From Nocardiopsis potens DSM 45234 (lineage in GTDB: Bacteria; Actinomycetota; Actinomycetes; Streptosporangiales; Streptosporangiaceae): 64,000 nucleotides of DNA. This document shows, in pieces, positions 1 to 9,034 of this stretch. Both the position numbers and the translations under genes were made by a program. The notes beneath the pieces are model-generated. The model had not been told where the DNA came from. It saw only the letters and a list, made by a program, of their open reading frames with translations, and ran no database searches. The stretch spans positions 1-64,000 of the forward strand of contig NZ_ANBB01000024.1 in NCBI RefSeq assembly GCF_000341105.1. The letters are read 5' to 3'. Position 1 is the stretch's first letter. Each line of letters opens with the position of its first letter.

Positions 1-989
1 CGGCGGGCCTGCAGCCGGAGCAGCGCCGCCACGGTCTGCAGGTTGTTCTTGACCCGGTGGTGGATCTCCCGGATGGTGGCGTCCTTGGTCATCAGCTCGC
101 GCTCGCGCCGGCGCAGCTCGGTGACGTCGCGGACCATGACCAGCGCGCCGACCCGCACCCCGTCGTTGACCAGCGGGATGGCGCGCAGCTGCACGGTGGA
201 GCCGCGCGCCTCCACCTCCGCCTCGCGCGGGGCCCGGCCGCCCGCGGTCCAGGTCAGCGACTCGTCCCGGGCGTCCCCGGCGGAGGCCAGGGCGAGCGTG
301 GTGCGGGCCAGGCTGGTGCCGTACAGGTCGGCGGTCAGCCCCAGCCTGCGGTAGGCCGAGAGCGCGTTGGGGCTGGCGTAGACCACGTCGCCGCCCTGGT
401 CCAGGCGGAGCAGCCCGTCGCCGACCCGCGGCGAGCGGACCATGAGCGGCTCCTGGTCGCTGAACGGGAACTGGCCCTCGGCGATCATCTGCGCCAGGTC
501 GCTGGCGCTCTGCAGGTAGGTGAGTTCGAGCCGGCTGGGGGTGCGCGCGGAGCTCAGGTTGGTGCTGCGCTGGATCACCCCGATGAGCTTGCCGTCCCGG
601 CGGACCGGGATGGCCTCCTCGCGCACCGGCACGCCGCCGGACCAGTCGGGGTCGCCCTCCCTGCGGATCCGGCCCTCCGCCCACGCCCCGTCGATCAGCT
701 CCAGGCGCGCGGTGATGCGGGGGCGGTCGGCCTCGTCGGCGGCGCGCGCGGTCTCCGCGGAGAGCTCCGTCTCCACCAGGTCGTCCTGGAAGGCGGTGGG
801 GCCGGTGGTGGGCCGCATCTGGGCGACCGAGACCCAGCCGGTGTCGTCGCGCATCCGCACCCACAGCACGAGGTCGGCGAAGGAGAGGTCGGCCAGCAGC
901 TGCCAGTCGGAGACCAGCGAGTGGAGCCACTCCAGGTCCGCGCTCTTGAGTGCGGTATAGCGTCGGATCAGGTCGCTGAGGTGAGGCAC
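1..989 (-). CDS. pdtaS: PdtaS-type sensor histidine kinase, 3' end beyond window start
   Basis: Partial gene: the start is in the window, while the C-terminal ATPase domain lies beyond base 1. The translation begins [20 protein letters not shown] and contains [17 protein letters not shown], the typical N-terminal GAF-like segment of actinobacterial PdtaS. A PAS-like middle follows, and at the window edge comes the HisKA_2 phosphoacceptor segment [20 protein letters not shown]. The family autophosphorylates this His and passes phosphate to an ANTAR response regulator (PdtaR), which acts on transcription termination through RNA. The GTG at 987-989 is the earliest possible start because an in-frame TGA directly precedes it; no strong ribosome site is seen. 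It is divergent from dasR. A REC-less ANTAR protein is encoded at 44864, but no PdtaR is in the window. Identity is strong; the symbol is by homology. Confidence 0.85.
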   Translation of the reverse strand, partial: MPHLSDLIRRYTALKSADLEWLHSLVSDWQLLADLSFADLVLWVRMRDDTGWVSVAQMRPTTGPTAFQDDLVETELSAETARAADEADRPRITARLELIDGAWAEGRIRREGDPDWSGGVPVREEAIPVRRDGKLIGVIQRSTNLSSARTPSRLELTYLQSASDLAQMIAEGQFPFSDQEPLMVRSPRVGDGLLRLDQGGDVVYASPNALSAYRRLGLTADLYGTSLARTTLALASAGDARDESLTWTAGGRAPREAEVEARGSTVQLRAIPLVNDGVRVGALVMVRDVTELRRRERELMTKDATIREIHHRVKNNLQTVAALLRLQAR

Positions 990-1038
990 TCACAGATCAT
1001 CCCACGGGTGGAGGCATACTCGAGGAACGTACTCGACC

Positions 1039-1054
1039 AGTGGTCCACACCAGT
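1039..1054 (+). promoter_or_regulatory. dre-like operator upstream of dasR
   Basis: The sequence AGTGGTCCACACCAGT matches the known DasR-responsive element palindrome AGTGGTCTAGACCAGT at 14 of 16 positions. It lies about 40 bp upstream of the dasR start and within 50 bp of the divergent kinase start. Known biology: DasR binds dre sites and is released by glucosamine-6-phosphate. Inference: dasR autoregulation here, possibly also affecting the kinase gene. Confidence 0.7.
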
Positions 1055-1095
1055 GGGCCCGCGTGCACCGCGACGGCGGGTGGAGGCAGAACGAC

Positions 1096-1839
1096 GTGAC
1101 GGGTCAGCGAACGATCCGCGAGGATCCCCGGGTCCCCAAGTACTACCAGGTCAAAAAGCAGCTCCTGGAGCTGATCGAGACCATGTCCGCGGGCGAGCCC
1201 GTTCCTCCCGAGCGCACCCTCGCCGCGGAGTTCGGCACCTCCCGGACCACCGTGCGCCAGGCCCTCACCGAGATGGTGGTCGAGGGGCGGCTGCTGCGCA
1301 TCCAGGGCAAGGGCACCTTCGTCGCCCAGCCCAAGGTGGCCCAGGTGCTCCAGCTGCAGAGCTACACCCAGGAGATGCGCGCGCACGGCCTGCACCCGGC
1401 CACCCGGATCCTGGACGTCAGCTACATCAACGCCGACGACCAGCTGGCCGAGCTGCTGGCGATCCGCTCCGGCGGGCGGGTGCTGCGGATCGAGCGGCTC
1501 CGGCTGGCCAACGGCGAGCCGATGGCGGTGGAGACCGCGCACCTGGCGGCCCGCCGGTTCCCCGGGCTCCGCCGGCAGCTGGACCGGTACGCCTCGCTGT
1601 ACGAGGCGCTGGCCTCCGCCTACGAGGTGCGGCTGGCCGAGGCCGAGGCGACCATAGAGACGGTGCTGGCCACCCCGGACGAGGCGCGGCTGCTCGGCGT
1701 GGACGTCGGCCTGCCGCTGGTGCTCCACTGCCAGCACAGCTTCGACGCCGACGGGCACCCGGTGGAGTGGGTCCGCTCGCTGTACCGGGGCGACCGGTAC
1801 AAGTTCGTCACCCGGCTGCGCCCGCCGGACCGGGACTGA
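1096..1839 (+). CDS. dasR: GntR/HutC-family regulator DasR
   Basis: Winged-helix DNA-binding domain (about residues 8-75, including [11 protein letters not shown] and SRTTVRQAL, followed by [14 protein letters not shown]) plus a C-terminal UTRA effector domain ending [18 protein letters not shown]. As I recall the sequence, it follows Streptomyces DasR over nearly its whole length. DasR represses N-acetylglucosamine uptake and chitin genes and is relieved by glucosamine-6-phosphate, linking nutrients to development. The GTG at 1096 is chosen because a GGAGG lies at good spacing; the frame is open to an ATG at 1063 without a ribosome site. A dre-like palindrome at 1039-1054 supports both identity and autoregulation. 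No GlcNAc genes are in the window. Confidence 0.92.
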   Translation: MTGQRTIREDPRVPKYYQVKKQLLELIETMSAGEPVPPERTLAAEFGTSRTTVRQALTEMVVEGRLLRIQGKGTFVAQPKVAQVLQLQSYTQEMRAHGLHPATRILDVSYINADDQLAELLAIRSGGRVLRIERLRLANGEPMAVETAHLAARRFPGLRRQLDRYASLYEALASAYEVRLAEAEATIETVLATPDEARLLGVDVGLPLVLHCQHSFDADGHPVEWVRSLYRGDRYKFVTRLRPPDRD

Positions 1840-1933
1840 CCCCCGCCCCTCTTGTCCTGATGCGACGCGGATCACTACGGTTCTTTTGAACTCACCGGTA
1901 ACGTGACCGCGGACCAGGACAGCGAGGCAGGAC

Positions 1934-3592
1934 ATGGACACGCCCCCCTTCTCCGGGCGGATCGAGGGCCACGGCGGCGCGCACGCGGTGGCCGTCGCCC
2001 GGCACCACGGCGCCGACACGATGTTCACGCTGAGCGGCGGGCACGTGTTCCCGCTGTACGACGCCGCGGTCAAGCCGGAGCCGACGATGCGGCTGCTGGA
2101 CGTCCGGCACGAGCAGACCGCGGTCTTCGCCGCCGAGGGCGTCGGCAAGCTGACCCGGCGGGCCGGGCTGGCCGCGGTGACCGCCGGCCCCGGCGTCACC
2201 AACGCGGTCAGCGGCGTGGCCACCGCGCACTTCAACGGCTCCCCGATGGTGCTGATCGGCGGGCGCGCCCCGGAGGCCCGGTGGGGCCAGGGCCTGCTCC
2301 AGGAGCTGGACCAGCCGCCGCTGCTGGAGTCGGTCACCAAGCTCTCCCGGACCGCCCGCACCACCGGCTCGATCGCCGCCGAGGTGGACGAGGCGTTCCG
2401 CACCGCCAACGCCGCGCACCGCGGCCCGGTCTTCCTCGACGTGCCGATGGACGCCCTGTACGACCAGGCCTCGGTGGAGCCGGGCGGCGCCGCCGCGGAG
2501 CGCCCCGCCCCCGACCCCGGGGAGGTCTCCGCGGTGGCCCGGCTGATCTCCGAGGCCGAGCGGCCGGTGCTGGTGCTCGGCTCCGACGTGTGGCTGGACG
2601 GCGCCGAGGACGCCGCCCTGGAGACCGCCGAGGAGCTGGGCGTCCCGGTGGTCACCAACGGGCAGGGCCGCGGGCTGCTGCCGGGCGGCCACCCGCTGCT
2701 GGCCAACCGGGCCCGCGGCGCCGCCCTGGGCCGCGCCGACCTGGTGGTGGTCGTCGGCACCCCGCTGGACTTCCGGCTCGGCCACGGCCTGTTCGGCGGC
2801 AGGGACGGCGCGCCCCTGGCCAAGGTCGCGCACGTCGCCGACTCCCCCGGCCAGCTGGCCGCGCACATGGTCCCGGCCGCCACCGCCGCCGGCGACCTGT
2901 CCGCGGTGCTGCGCGGCATCGGTGACGAGGCCCGGCCGCGCCCGGAGGTCCGGGAGTGGCGCGCGGAGATCACCGCGGCGGCGGCGCGGGCCGCGGCCGC
3001 CGACGCGGAGGTGCTGGCCAGCGGCTCCGACCCGATCCACCCGGCGCGCGTCTACGGCGAGCTGAACAAGGTGCTGGCCGAGGACGCCGTGGTGATCGGG
3101 GACGGCGGCGACTTCGTCTCCTACGCGGGCAAGTACATCGAGCCGAAGCGCCCGGGCAACTGGCTGGACCCGGGGCCGTTCGGCTGCCTGGGCACCGGGA
3201 TGGGCTACTCGATCGCCGCCCGGCTGTCCCGCCCCTCCTCCCAGGTGGTGACCCTGCTCGGGGACGGCGCCGCCGGCTTCTCCCTGATGGACGTGGACAC
3301 CCTGGTCCGGCACCGGCTGCCGGTGGTCATGGTCTGCGGCAACAACGGCGTCTGGGGCCTGGAGAAGGCGCCGATGCGGATGCTCTACGGCTACGACGTG
3401 GCCGCCGAGCTCACCCCGCAGACCCGCTACGACGAGGTGGTCCGCGCCCTGGGCGGCGGGGGCGAGCTGGTGACCGACCCGGACGAGATCGGCCCGGCCC
3501 TGAAGCGCGCCTTCGACTCCGGGGTGCCCTACATGGTGAACGTGGCCACCGACCCGGACGACGTCTACCCGCGCAAGACCATGGGCGTCTGA
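1934..3592 (+). CDS. Acetolactate synthase-like ThDP-dependent enzyme (IlvG type)
   Basis: A 552-residue three-domain ThDP enzyme. The N-terminal PYR domain has the catalytic glutamate in RHEQTAVFAAEG (Glu60) and ends near PMVLIGGRAPE. The central domain includes VLVLGSDVWLDG. The C-terminal PP domain carries the ThDP/Mg motif GDGAAGFSLMD followed by the conserved NN of CGNNGVWGLEK. Overall it resembles mycobacterial IlvG rather than the biosynthetic IlvB, and no IlvN regulatory subunit is adjacent, so an accessory acetolactate synthase or another 2-oxoacid ligase/decarboxylase is possible. The ATG at 1934 has an AGGCAGG upstream. A single gene between dasR and a convergent thioesterase, separated from the latter by a palindrome. 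Confidence 0.85.
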   Translation: MDTPPFSGRIEGHGGAHAVAVARHHGADTMFTLSGGHVFPLYDAAVKPEPTMRLLDVRHEQTAVFAAEGVGKLTRRAGLAAVTAGPGVTNAVSGVATAHFNGSPMVLIGGRAPEARWGQGLLQELDQPPLLESVTKLSRTARTTGSIAAEVDEAFRTANAAHRGPVFLDVPMDALYDQASVEPGGAAAERPAPDPGEVSAVARLISEAERPVLVLGSDVWLDGAEDAALETAEELGVPVVTNGQGRGLLPGGHPLLANRARGAALGRADLVVVVGTPLDFRLGHGLFGGRDGAPLAKVAHVADSPGQLAAHMVPAATAAGDLSAVLRGIGDEARPRPEVREWRAEITAAAARAAAADAEVLASGSDPIHPARVYGELNKVLAEDAVVIGDGGDFVSYAGKYIEPKRPGNWLDPGPFGCLGTGMGYSIAARLSRPSSQVVTLLGDGAAGFSLMDVDTLVRHRLPVVMVCGNNGVWGLEKAPMRMLYGYDVAAELTPQTRYDEVVRALGGGGELVTDPDEIGPALKRAFDSGVPYMVNVATDPDDVYPRKTMGV

Positions 3593-3621
3593 CCCGCCCC
3601 CGGGGTCCCGGGCCCCGCCCC

Positions 3622-3685
3622 CGATGATCTTGACGTTGCGGGGGTATCAGAGCGCTCTGCTGCCCCCGCAACGTCAAGATCATCG
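3622..3685. repeat. Intergenic palindrome family, copy 1
   Basis: 64-bp, nearly perfect inverted repeat with ends CGATGATC and GATCATCG, a stem containing TTGACGTTGCGGGGG and centre AGAGCGCTCT. It lies between convergent 3' ends (ThDP enzyme and thioesterase). Five related palindromes occur in the window. As RNA it would form a long hairpin on either strand without a U-tract. Confidence 0.85.
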
Positions 3686-3707
3686 CCCAAGGGCGCGGCC
3701 GGAGCGC

Positions 3708-4115
3708 TCAGCCGGCCGCGGAGGCGATGAAGCGCTCCCGGTCGACCACGACCCGCTCCACGGTCCCGTCGGCGACCACCCGGCCGCCGCCGGGGCCGCC
3801 CTCCTGCACCGCTTCGACGGCGAAGACCAGCCGGCGGCCGTCGGCCTCGCGCAGCTCGGCGCGGACCCGGACGCGCGCGCCCACCGGGCTGGCCGCGAGG
3901 TGGCGCAGGCCGACCGAGGTGCCCACCGTGGTCCTGCCCGGCTCCAGGCGGCCGGCCAGCGCCGCCACCGTCGCCTCCTCGGCCAGCGCGAGCACCCGCG
4001 GCGTGCCGAGCACCGGCACGTCGCCGCTGCCCAGCGCCTGCGCGGTGTCGGCGGGGCCCACTTCGAGCCGGGCCTCCCCGGTGAGGCCGGGACGCGGTTC
4101 CTCGATATCGCTCAT
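3708..4115 (-). CDS. FlK-like hotdog-fold thioesterase
   Basis: A 135-residue single-domain hotdog protein. The pattern VPVLGTPRVLALAEEATVAA, then GRTTVGTSVGLRHLAASPVG, then VRVRAELREADGRRLVFAVEA matches the fluoroacetyl-CoA thioesterase (FlK)-like family, with conserved Thr, His and Glu-type positions (LAEEA, RHLAA). Family members hydrolyse short acyl-CoA thioesters; most actinobacterial homologues have no known substrate and fluoroacetyl-CoA is not implied. Starts at an ATG preceded by GGTTTCCGGACC, without a clear ribosome site. It is flanked by palindromes on both sides (3622-3685 and 4173-4236), so it is probably a monocistronic unit. Confidence 0.75.
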   Translation of the reverse strand: MSDIEEPRPGLTGEARLEVGPADTAQALGSGDVPVLGTPRVLALAEEATVAALAGRLEPGRTTVGTSVGLRHLAASPVGARVRVRAELREADGRRLVFAVEAVQEGGPGGGRVVADGTVERVVVDRERFIASAAG

Positions 4116-4172
4116 GGTCCGGAAACCTACCCGGGGGCTGTTCGGCGGCGGCGGGCAGGCCCCTCCCGTTCC

Positions 4173-4236
4173 CGATGATCGTGACGTTGCGGCCCCGTCG
4201 GCGCGCGTCGACGGGGCCGCAACGTCACGATCATCG
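4173..4236. repeat. Intergenic palindrome family, copy 2
   Basis: 64-bp near-perfect inverted repeat with CGATGATC / GATCATCG ends and stem GTGACGTTGCGGCCCCGTCG. Relative to copy 1, the TTGACG arm is GTGACG here and the opposite arm changes from CGTCAA to CGTCAC, which keeps the base pairs. The centre is GCGCGC rather than GAGCGCTC. It lies after the 3' end of the HD-domain gene and before the thioesterase start. Confidence 0.85.
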
Positions 4237-4247
4237 GCCGGGGCGGG

Positions 4248-5540
4248 CTACCAGCGCGGCCGGGCCCGGTGCAGGGCGCGCGCCGCGGCCTCGACCACCT
4301 CGGGGTCGTACTCGCCGCCGGAGTCCATCCGCAGCCGCTCCAGCACCGCCTCGCCGCGGTCCGGGTCGACCGACTCGCCGACCAGGTCGTCGAAGGCGTT
4401 GGCCACCTTGATGATCCTGCTGCCCAGCGGCGGCGGCCCGGCGGCGCCGTCGCCCTCGCACCCCTCGCACTGCCGGCGGACCAGCTCGGCCACCGGGTCG
4501 AGCACCCCGGTCTCCCGGATGATCGCCGAGCCCAGCTCCGCGATGCGGCGCTGCTCGCGCGGGGCGGCCAGCACGGTGGCGCCGCTGGCGATCGGGTCGC
4601 GCAGGGACAGCTGGCCGATGTCGTGCATCAGCGCCGCGTACTCCAGCTCGCGCAGCTCCGACTCGCGCATGCCCAGCTCGCAGCCGATCGCGGTGGCCAG
4701 TTCGGAGACCCGGCGGGAGTGGCCGGCCTCCACGTAGCCGCCGACCTCGGTGACCCGGGACAGCGCGCGCACGGTCTGCAGGTAGGTCAGCCGGATGTCG
4801 GCGAACCGGCGGAACGCCACCTGGGTGACGAGCAGCGGCGCGATGAACACCAGCAGGCCGACCAGGCCGGTGGCGGTGCAGGCCAGCGAGATCAGGATGC
4901 CGGTGGCGCCGATCGCCATGCCGATGCCGAACTGGGCGCGGAACTCGTCGCGCAGCGCCACCGAGATGCGGGTGCCCACCCGCTCGGCGCGGATCAGCGC
5001 GGCCAGGGCGGCGTCCACGCACCAGGCGGCCAGGACCAGCGCGATCATCACCGCCAGGGTCAGCCACCAGTCGCGCGGCGCCGGGGAGAGCAGGTCGGCG
5101 AAGGGGCGGAAGGCGGCGGCCAGGGCCACCGCCGTCAGCAGGCGCCGGGAGAGGTCGCTCCAGCGCGGGCCGCGCCCCACCGCGATGTGCGGCAGCTCGC
5201 CCAGGGCCAGCCCGAGCGCGACCACCGCCACCACCTGCTCGGCGGAGTGGTGCACCGGCCGGCCGCCGATGTCGGCGAGGAGCGCGTAGCCGATCGCGCC
5301 GGCCGAGGCGATGGGCGCGGTCTCCCGGCGGCCCGGCAGGGTGATCCGGACCAGCTCGCCGACCGCGATGAGCACGCCGAAGGCGAGCGCGACCTGGGTG
5401 TCGGCGAACCCCGCGGCCAGCGTCCAGACCAGTGCGCCCAGCCCGCAGACCACCGCGGCGGCGATCACCCACATCCGGACCGGGTCGATGCGGGTCGGCC
5501 CTCCGCGGCCGCGCAGCGGGCTCCTCGCCCCCTGGGCCAT
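4248..5540 (-). CDS. Membrane HD-domain protein lacking the GYP signature
   Basis: A 430-residue protein: about eight hydrophobic segments in residues 10-240 (MWVIAAAVVCGLGALVWTLA onward), then an HD hydrolase domain with GHSRRVSELATAIGCEL and ALMHDIGQLSLRD. The HD pair is present, but where HD-GYP phosphodiesterases have HHE and GYP this protein has RRQCEGCEGDGAA, so cyclic-di-GMP hydrolysis by the canonical mechanism is doubtful. It starts at an ATG that shares one base with the TGA of the upstream HD-GYP gene, which implies translational coupling and a joint function. The open frame continues upstream to 6491, but that part is the other gene read out of frame. Confidence 0.8.
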   Translation of the reverse strand: MAQGARSPLRGRGGPTRIDPVRMWVIAAAVVCGLGALVWTLAAGFADTQVALAFGVLIAVGELVRITLPGRRETAPIASAGAIGYALLADIGGRPVHHSAEQVVAVVALGLALGELPHIAVGRGPRWSDLSRRLLTAVALAAAFRPFADLLSPAPRDWWLTLAVMIALVLAAWCVDAALAALIRAERVGTRISVALRDEFRAQFGIGMAIGATGILISLACTATGLVGLLVFIAPLLVTQVAFRRFADIRLTYLQTVRALSRVTEVGGYVEAGHSRRVSELATAIGCELGMRESELRELEYAALMHDIGQLSLRDPIASGATVLAAPREQRRIAELGSAIIRETGVLDPVAELVRRQCEGCEGDGAAGPPPLGSRIIKVANAFDDLVGESVDPDRGEAVLERLRMDSGGEYDPEVVEAAARALHRARPRW

Positions 5541-6904
5541 CACCGGTCGCCCTCCCCGGCGACGCGCAGCGGGACGCTCGGGTCGTCGTGGTCCTGCTGG
5601 GCGACGTCGGCGCCGTCGTCCGGCGGCTCGATGTCGACCGGCGGGTCCCAGCCGTCCCGCTCGACCGCCCGGACCAGCGCCTCCACCATCCGCGGGTCGA
5701 ACTGCTCGCCGGCGCAGCGGCGCAGCTCGGCGACGGCCTCCTCGACCGAGCGGGCCTTGCGGTAGGAGCGGGTGGAGGTGATGCAGTCGAAGACGTCGGC
5801 GACCGAGACGATCCGGGCGCACTCGGGGATGTCCTCCCCGGCCAGGCCCATCGGGTAGCCGCGGCCGTTCATCTTCTCGTGGTGGTGCATGATTCCGGCC
5901 AGCGCCTCGTCGAGGAAGCCGATCTCGCGGACGATCTCGTAGCCGCGCATCGGGTGCAGCTGGATCGCGGCGAACTCCTCCTCGGTGAGCCCGCCCGACT
6001 TCTGCAGCACCTTGGTGGGGACGCCCAGCTTGCCGATGTCGTGCAGCATTCCGGCATAGCGGACGTTGCGCACCCGCTCGGCGCTGAGGCCGAGCTCCTG
6101 GGCGATCATCCCGGACGCCTTGGAGACCCGCATGCAGTGGCCGCGGGTGTAGTAGTCCTTGGTCTCCACCGCCTGGGCCAGGGTGGCCAGGGTGGCGTCG
6201 TGCGCGTGCTGCTCGGCGACGTACTGGTAGAACGCCCAGCGCGCGATGAACAGCGGCAGCAGCACCAGGAGCACCGCGAACAGCCCGACCAGGTCCCAGA
6301 TGGCGGCGATGAGCAGGCCGAGCATGGCGTAGCCGAGGGAGGCCAGCTCCAGGCCGACCACCGGGCGCCAGCGCATCCGGCCGGGCCGGCGCAGCTGCAG
6401 CACGCCCAGGCAGCGCAGCAGGCCGGCGATGAGCGCGCCGTTGACCGCGGTGTGCACCAGGATCGCCGCCGTGTAGGGCAGCACGATCCACGGGAAGTCA
6501 TCCCGGTCCGGGACCCCCATCCGCCCGCCCAGCAGCAGGTAGGCGTGGCCGGCCGCGTAGCCGGCCAGGGCGAACTGGGCGCCGTTGAAGAACCGCTTGA
6601 CCAGGTTCTGCCGGCGCAGCACCACCAGGACCGAGCAGAACCCGACCACGGCGGCGCCGACCGGACCGGTGAGCACGACGGCGGCCAGGGCCGCCGAGGA
6701 GCTCGGCGAGATGCCGGTCCGGTCGCCCTCGCCGCCGCCGTTGTCGACCATCGTGCTGATCGACTCGGCCACCAGGAACAGGACCGCGAGGAGGACCAGG
6801 GTGACCGGTTCGATCCCGGAGTAGGGTCCGGCGGCCAGCACCGCGAGGGCGCTCAGGACGACGAGGCCGACGTACAACCGCGCCGCTACCGGCAGCGAAC
6901 GCAA
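5540..6904 (-). CDS. Membrane HD-GYP domain phosphodiesterase
   Basis: A 454-residue protein with six to eight transmembrane segments (residues about 8-225) and a C-terminal HD-GYP domain: HDIGKLGVP (His288-Asp289), HHHEKMNGRGYP (His340-His342, GYP at 349-351) and DVFDCITSTRSYR. HD-GYP proteins hydrolyse cyclic di-GMP or related cyclic dinucleotides at a di- or trimetal centre; the residues are intact here. The TTG at 6902-6904 is chosen because AGGAGG stands ideally upstream. The stop overlaps the start of the next HD gene by one base. A 28-codon membrane peptide lies 58 bp upstream on the same strand, so the three probably form one operon. Confidence 0.85.
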   Translation of the reverse strand: MRSLPVAARLYVGLVVLSALAVLAAGPYSGIEPVTLVLLAVLFLVAESISTMVDNGGGEGDRTGISPSSSAALAAVVLTGPVGAAVVGFCSVLVVLRRQNLVKRFFNGAQFALAGYAAGHAYLLLGGRMGVPDRDDFPWIVLPYTAAILVHTAVNGALIAGLLRCLGVLQLRRPGRMRWRPVVGLELASLGYAMLGLLIAAIWDLVGLFAVLLVLLPLFIARWAFYQYVAEQHAHDATLATLAQAVETKDYYTRGHCMRVSKASGMIAQELGLSAERVRNVRYAGMLHDIGKLGVPTKVLQKSGGLTEEEFAAIQLHPMRGYEIVREIGFLDEALAGIMHHHEKMNGRGYPMGLAGEDIPECARIVSVADVFDCITSTRSYRKARSVEEAVAELRRCAGEQFDPRMVEALVRAVERDGWDPPVDIEPPDDGADVAQQDHDDPSVPLRVAGEGDR

Positions 6905-6962
6905 TTCTCCGTACCTCCTGCCCCATTGCCGACCGAACCGTCATGATTTCATCGTTTCCGTT

Positions 6963-7049
6963 CTACCACCAGGACCAGCCTCCCGCTGCGTTGACCAGCA
7001 AGAGAGCGGCCACCATCAGCGTGTGCAGCAGTGCGATGATCCCCGTCAT
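6963..7049 (-). CDS. 28-residue hydrophobic small protein upstream of HD-GYP gene
   Basis: Not recognised. An ATG preceded by a GGAGGCGGAGG ribosome site opens a 28-codon frame, MTGIIALLHTLMVAALLLVN followed by a short tail ending WSWW. It is one predicted transmembrane helix with a Trp-rich end. It lies 58 bp upstream of the HD-GYP start on the same strand, which suggests cotranscription and possibly a membrane partner of that protein. The strong ribosome site and hydrophobicity support it; its short length is the main doubt. Confidence 0.5.
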   Translation of the reverse strand: MTGIIALLHTLMVAALLLVNAAGGWSWW

Positions 7050-7640
7050 GTCGCCTCCGCCTCCCTCGGTTCCGGCCGCCGCCCCCTGCGACCCGGCACG
7101 GATCCCCCCTCGGGGGCGGCAAGCGAATTACCCCAAACGGTCGATATGGCGGCCAGTTTAACGGCCTGTTCGAGGGCCCCGATTTCCGCGGACCGAACCG
7201 TGAGCCAACCGTGAGAAACGGTGTTCATCCCCGTTCCGGAATGCGAAACTACGAATCCGTTTCGAATTCCATTCAACTACTCGGAGTGATTATGGGCGCC
7301 GCCCCCGGCCTTCGCCGACCACCTGTCCGCGCGGAGCATTCGGCAGGTCACGGCGGAGATGAGGCGTCTACCGGCGACGGAGAGTCACGGCCCCGGCGGC
7401 CGCGCCGGCCAATGGGCCCCTTGCCCGCCTTCCGGGAGGCCGGATAAAAATTGATTCGACCATCGGGCGTGTCGACCGGCCACCGTTCCACCCATCCCCC
7501 ATTTCACCGCCATTCGCGAATAACGACCGCTTGACACCGTTACATGCCGAATGCCGCACATCACGAAAATTCACGGGGGATGAGGTGAATCGCAGGAGAA
7601 CGCACCGGTCGTCCCGGAAGGTCCCCGGGGTGCGGGCACG
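7050..7640. other. Gene-free stretch upstream of the HD operon
   Basis: About 590 bp with lower G+C than the neighbours. No frame has a convincing start, ribosome site and codon bias. It contains an inverted repeat CGAAAC-N9-GTTTCG at 7244-7264, a possible operator. The promoter of the minus-strand HD operon must lie here, but I cannot place it. Confidence 0.5.
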
Positions 7641-7642
7641 GA

Positions 7643-7672
7643 AAAAGCGGCGCCCCGCAGCTGCGGAACACC
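7643..7672 (-). terminator. Intrinsic terminator of sigR-rsrA
   Basis: On the minus strand a 13-bp stem (GCGGTGTTCCGCA paired with TGCGGGGCGCCGC, some G-U pairs) is followed by CTTTTTCC. It begins about 36 bp after the rsrA stop. A true U-tract is unusual in this window. Confidence 0.7.
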
Positions 7673-7707
7673 GCTTCCGGGCGGCCCCGGCCGGGCCGGG
7701 CTCGCGG

Positions 7708-7988
7708 TCACTCCACCGCGCCCTCCCGCTCGACCAGGTCGGTCCGGGCCGCCTCCAGCCGGAACAGCACCTTGCTGCGCAGGTCGTCCGGGACCGGGTC
7801 GCAGCCGCAGCACTTGGCCACCAGCTTCTTGACGACCTCCTCCAACCCGTACTCCTCCAGGCAGGGGCGGCACTCGTCGAGGTGGCGGCGGACCTCCTCG
7901 CAGCCGGCCTCGGCCAGCTCGCCGTCGATGTAGGTGTAGAGGTTCGCGAGAACCTCGCTGCACGGTGTCTCGTGCGTTCCTCCGCAGC

Positions 7989-7992
<4 letters not shown>
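7708..7992 (-). CDS. rsrA: Zinc-binding redox-sensing anti-sigma factor RsrA
   Basis: A 94-residue ZAS-type anti-sigma factor. The ligand set C11, H37, C41, C44 (H-L-D-E-C-R-P-C) has the same numbering as the zinc and disulfide residues known for Streptomyces RsrA. Under thiol oxidation a C11-C44 type disulfide forms, zinc is lost and SigR is released. A further CCGC cluster lies near residue 62. The ATG at 7990-7992 overlaps the sigR stop as ATGA, so the two are translationally coupled in the usual order sigR-rsrA. An intrinsic terminator follows at 7643-7672. Confidence 0.93.
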
Positions 7993-8657
<665 letters not shown>

Positions 8658-8930
8658 GCCCGCCTGCCTCCTTGTACTGGTGTGCCGTGGGGCAACCGTC
8701 GCCTCACGATACGACGCCCAAGGAGCGGACCGCACGTCCGGACCCGCAGGTCGCGCGGTGGAGGGCCGGTCGAGCACCGGATCCTCGGTCACAGTCGGCA
8801 TCGACCTCGCTGACCTCCTCTTCGACTTCCCGTTCCGATGCGTCCCCGGCGGGCCGGGCGCCCTGCCGGGACGATGAAGGTGCCAACAACGGCGCTCCCC
8901 CGCTGATTCCGGCGGCCGGACCGGCGCCGA

Positions 8931-8955
8931 AACCCGAGAACGCGACCGGAATTCC
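8931..8955 (-). promoter_or_regulatory. Candidate SigR-dependent promoter for sigR
   Basis: On the minus strand GGAAT (8951-8955) and GTT (8931-8933) are 17 bp apart, close to the SigR/SigH pattern GGAAT-N18-GTT. Transcripts from here would include the in-frame ATG at 8801 for a longer isoform. The one-base-short spacing lowers confidence. Confidence 0.4.
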
Positions 8956-9034
8956 TCGCACCGCCTGCCCCCACCGGGTGATGCGTGCAAGAGTGCGGGT
9001 AGAACCGTCAGCAAAGACGTGGGAGAGGAGTGTC

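Noticed and set aside
4248-6491. A single 747-codon HD protein
   Set aside because: The part before the ATG at 5540 is the HD-GYP gene read in another frame; the one-base stop/start overlap shows two genes.
7211-7447. A plus-strand ORF in the gene-free stretch before rsrA
   Set aside because: No ribosome site, no coding-like third-position bias and no recognisable product.
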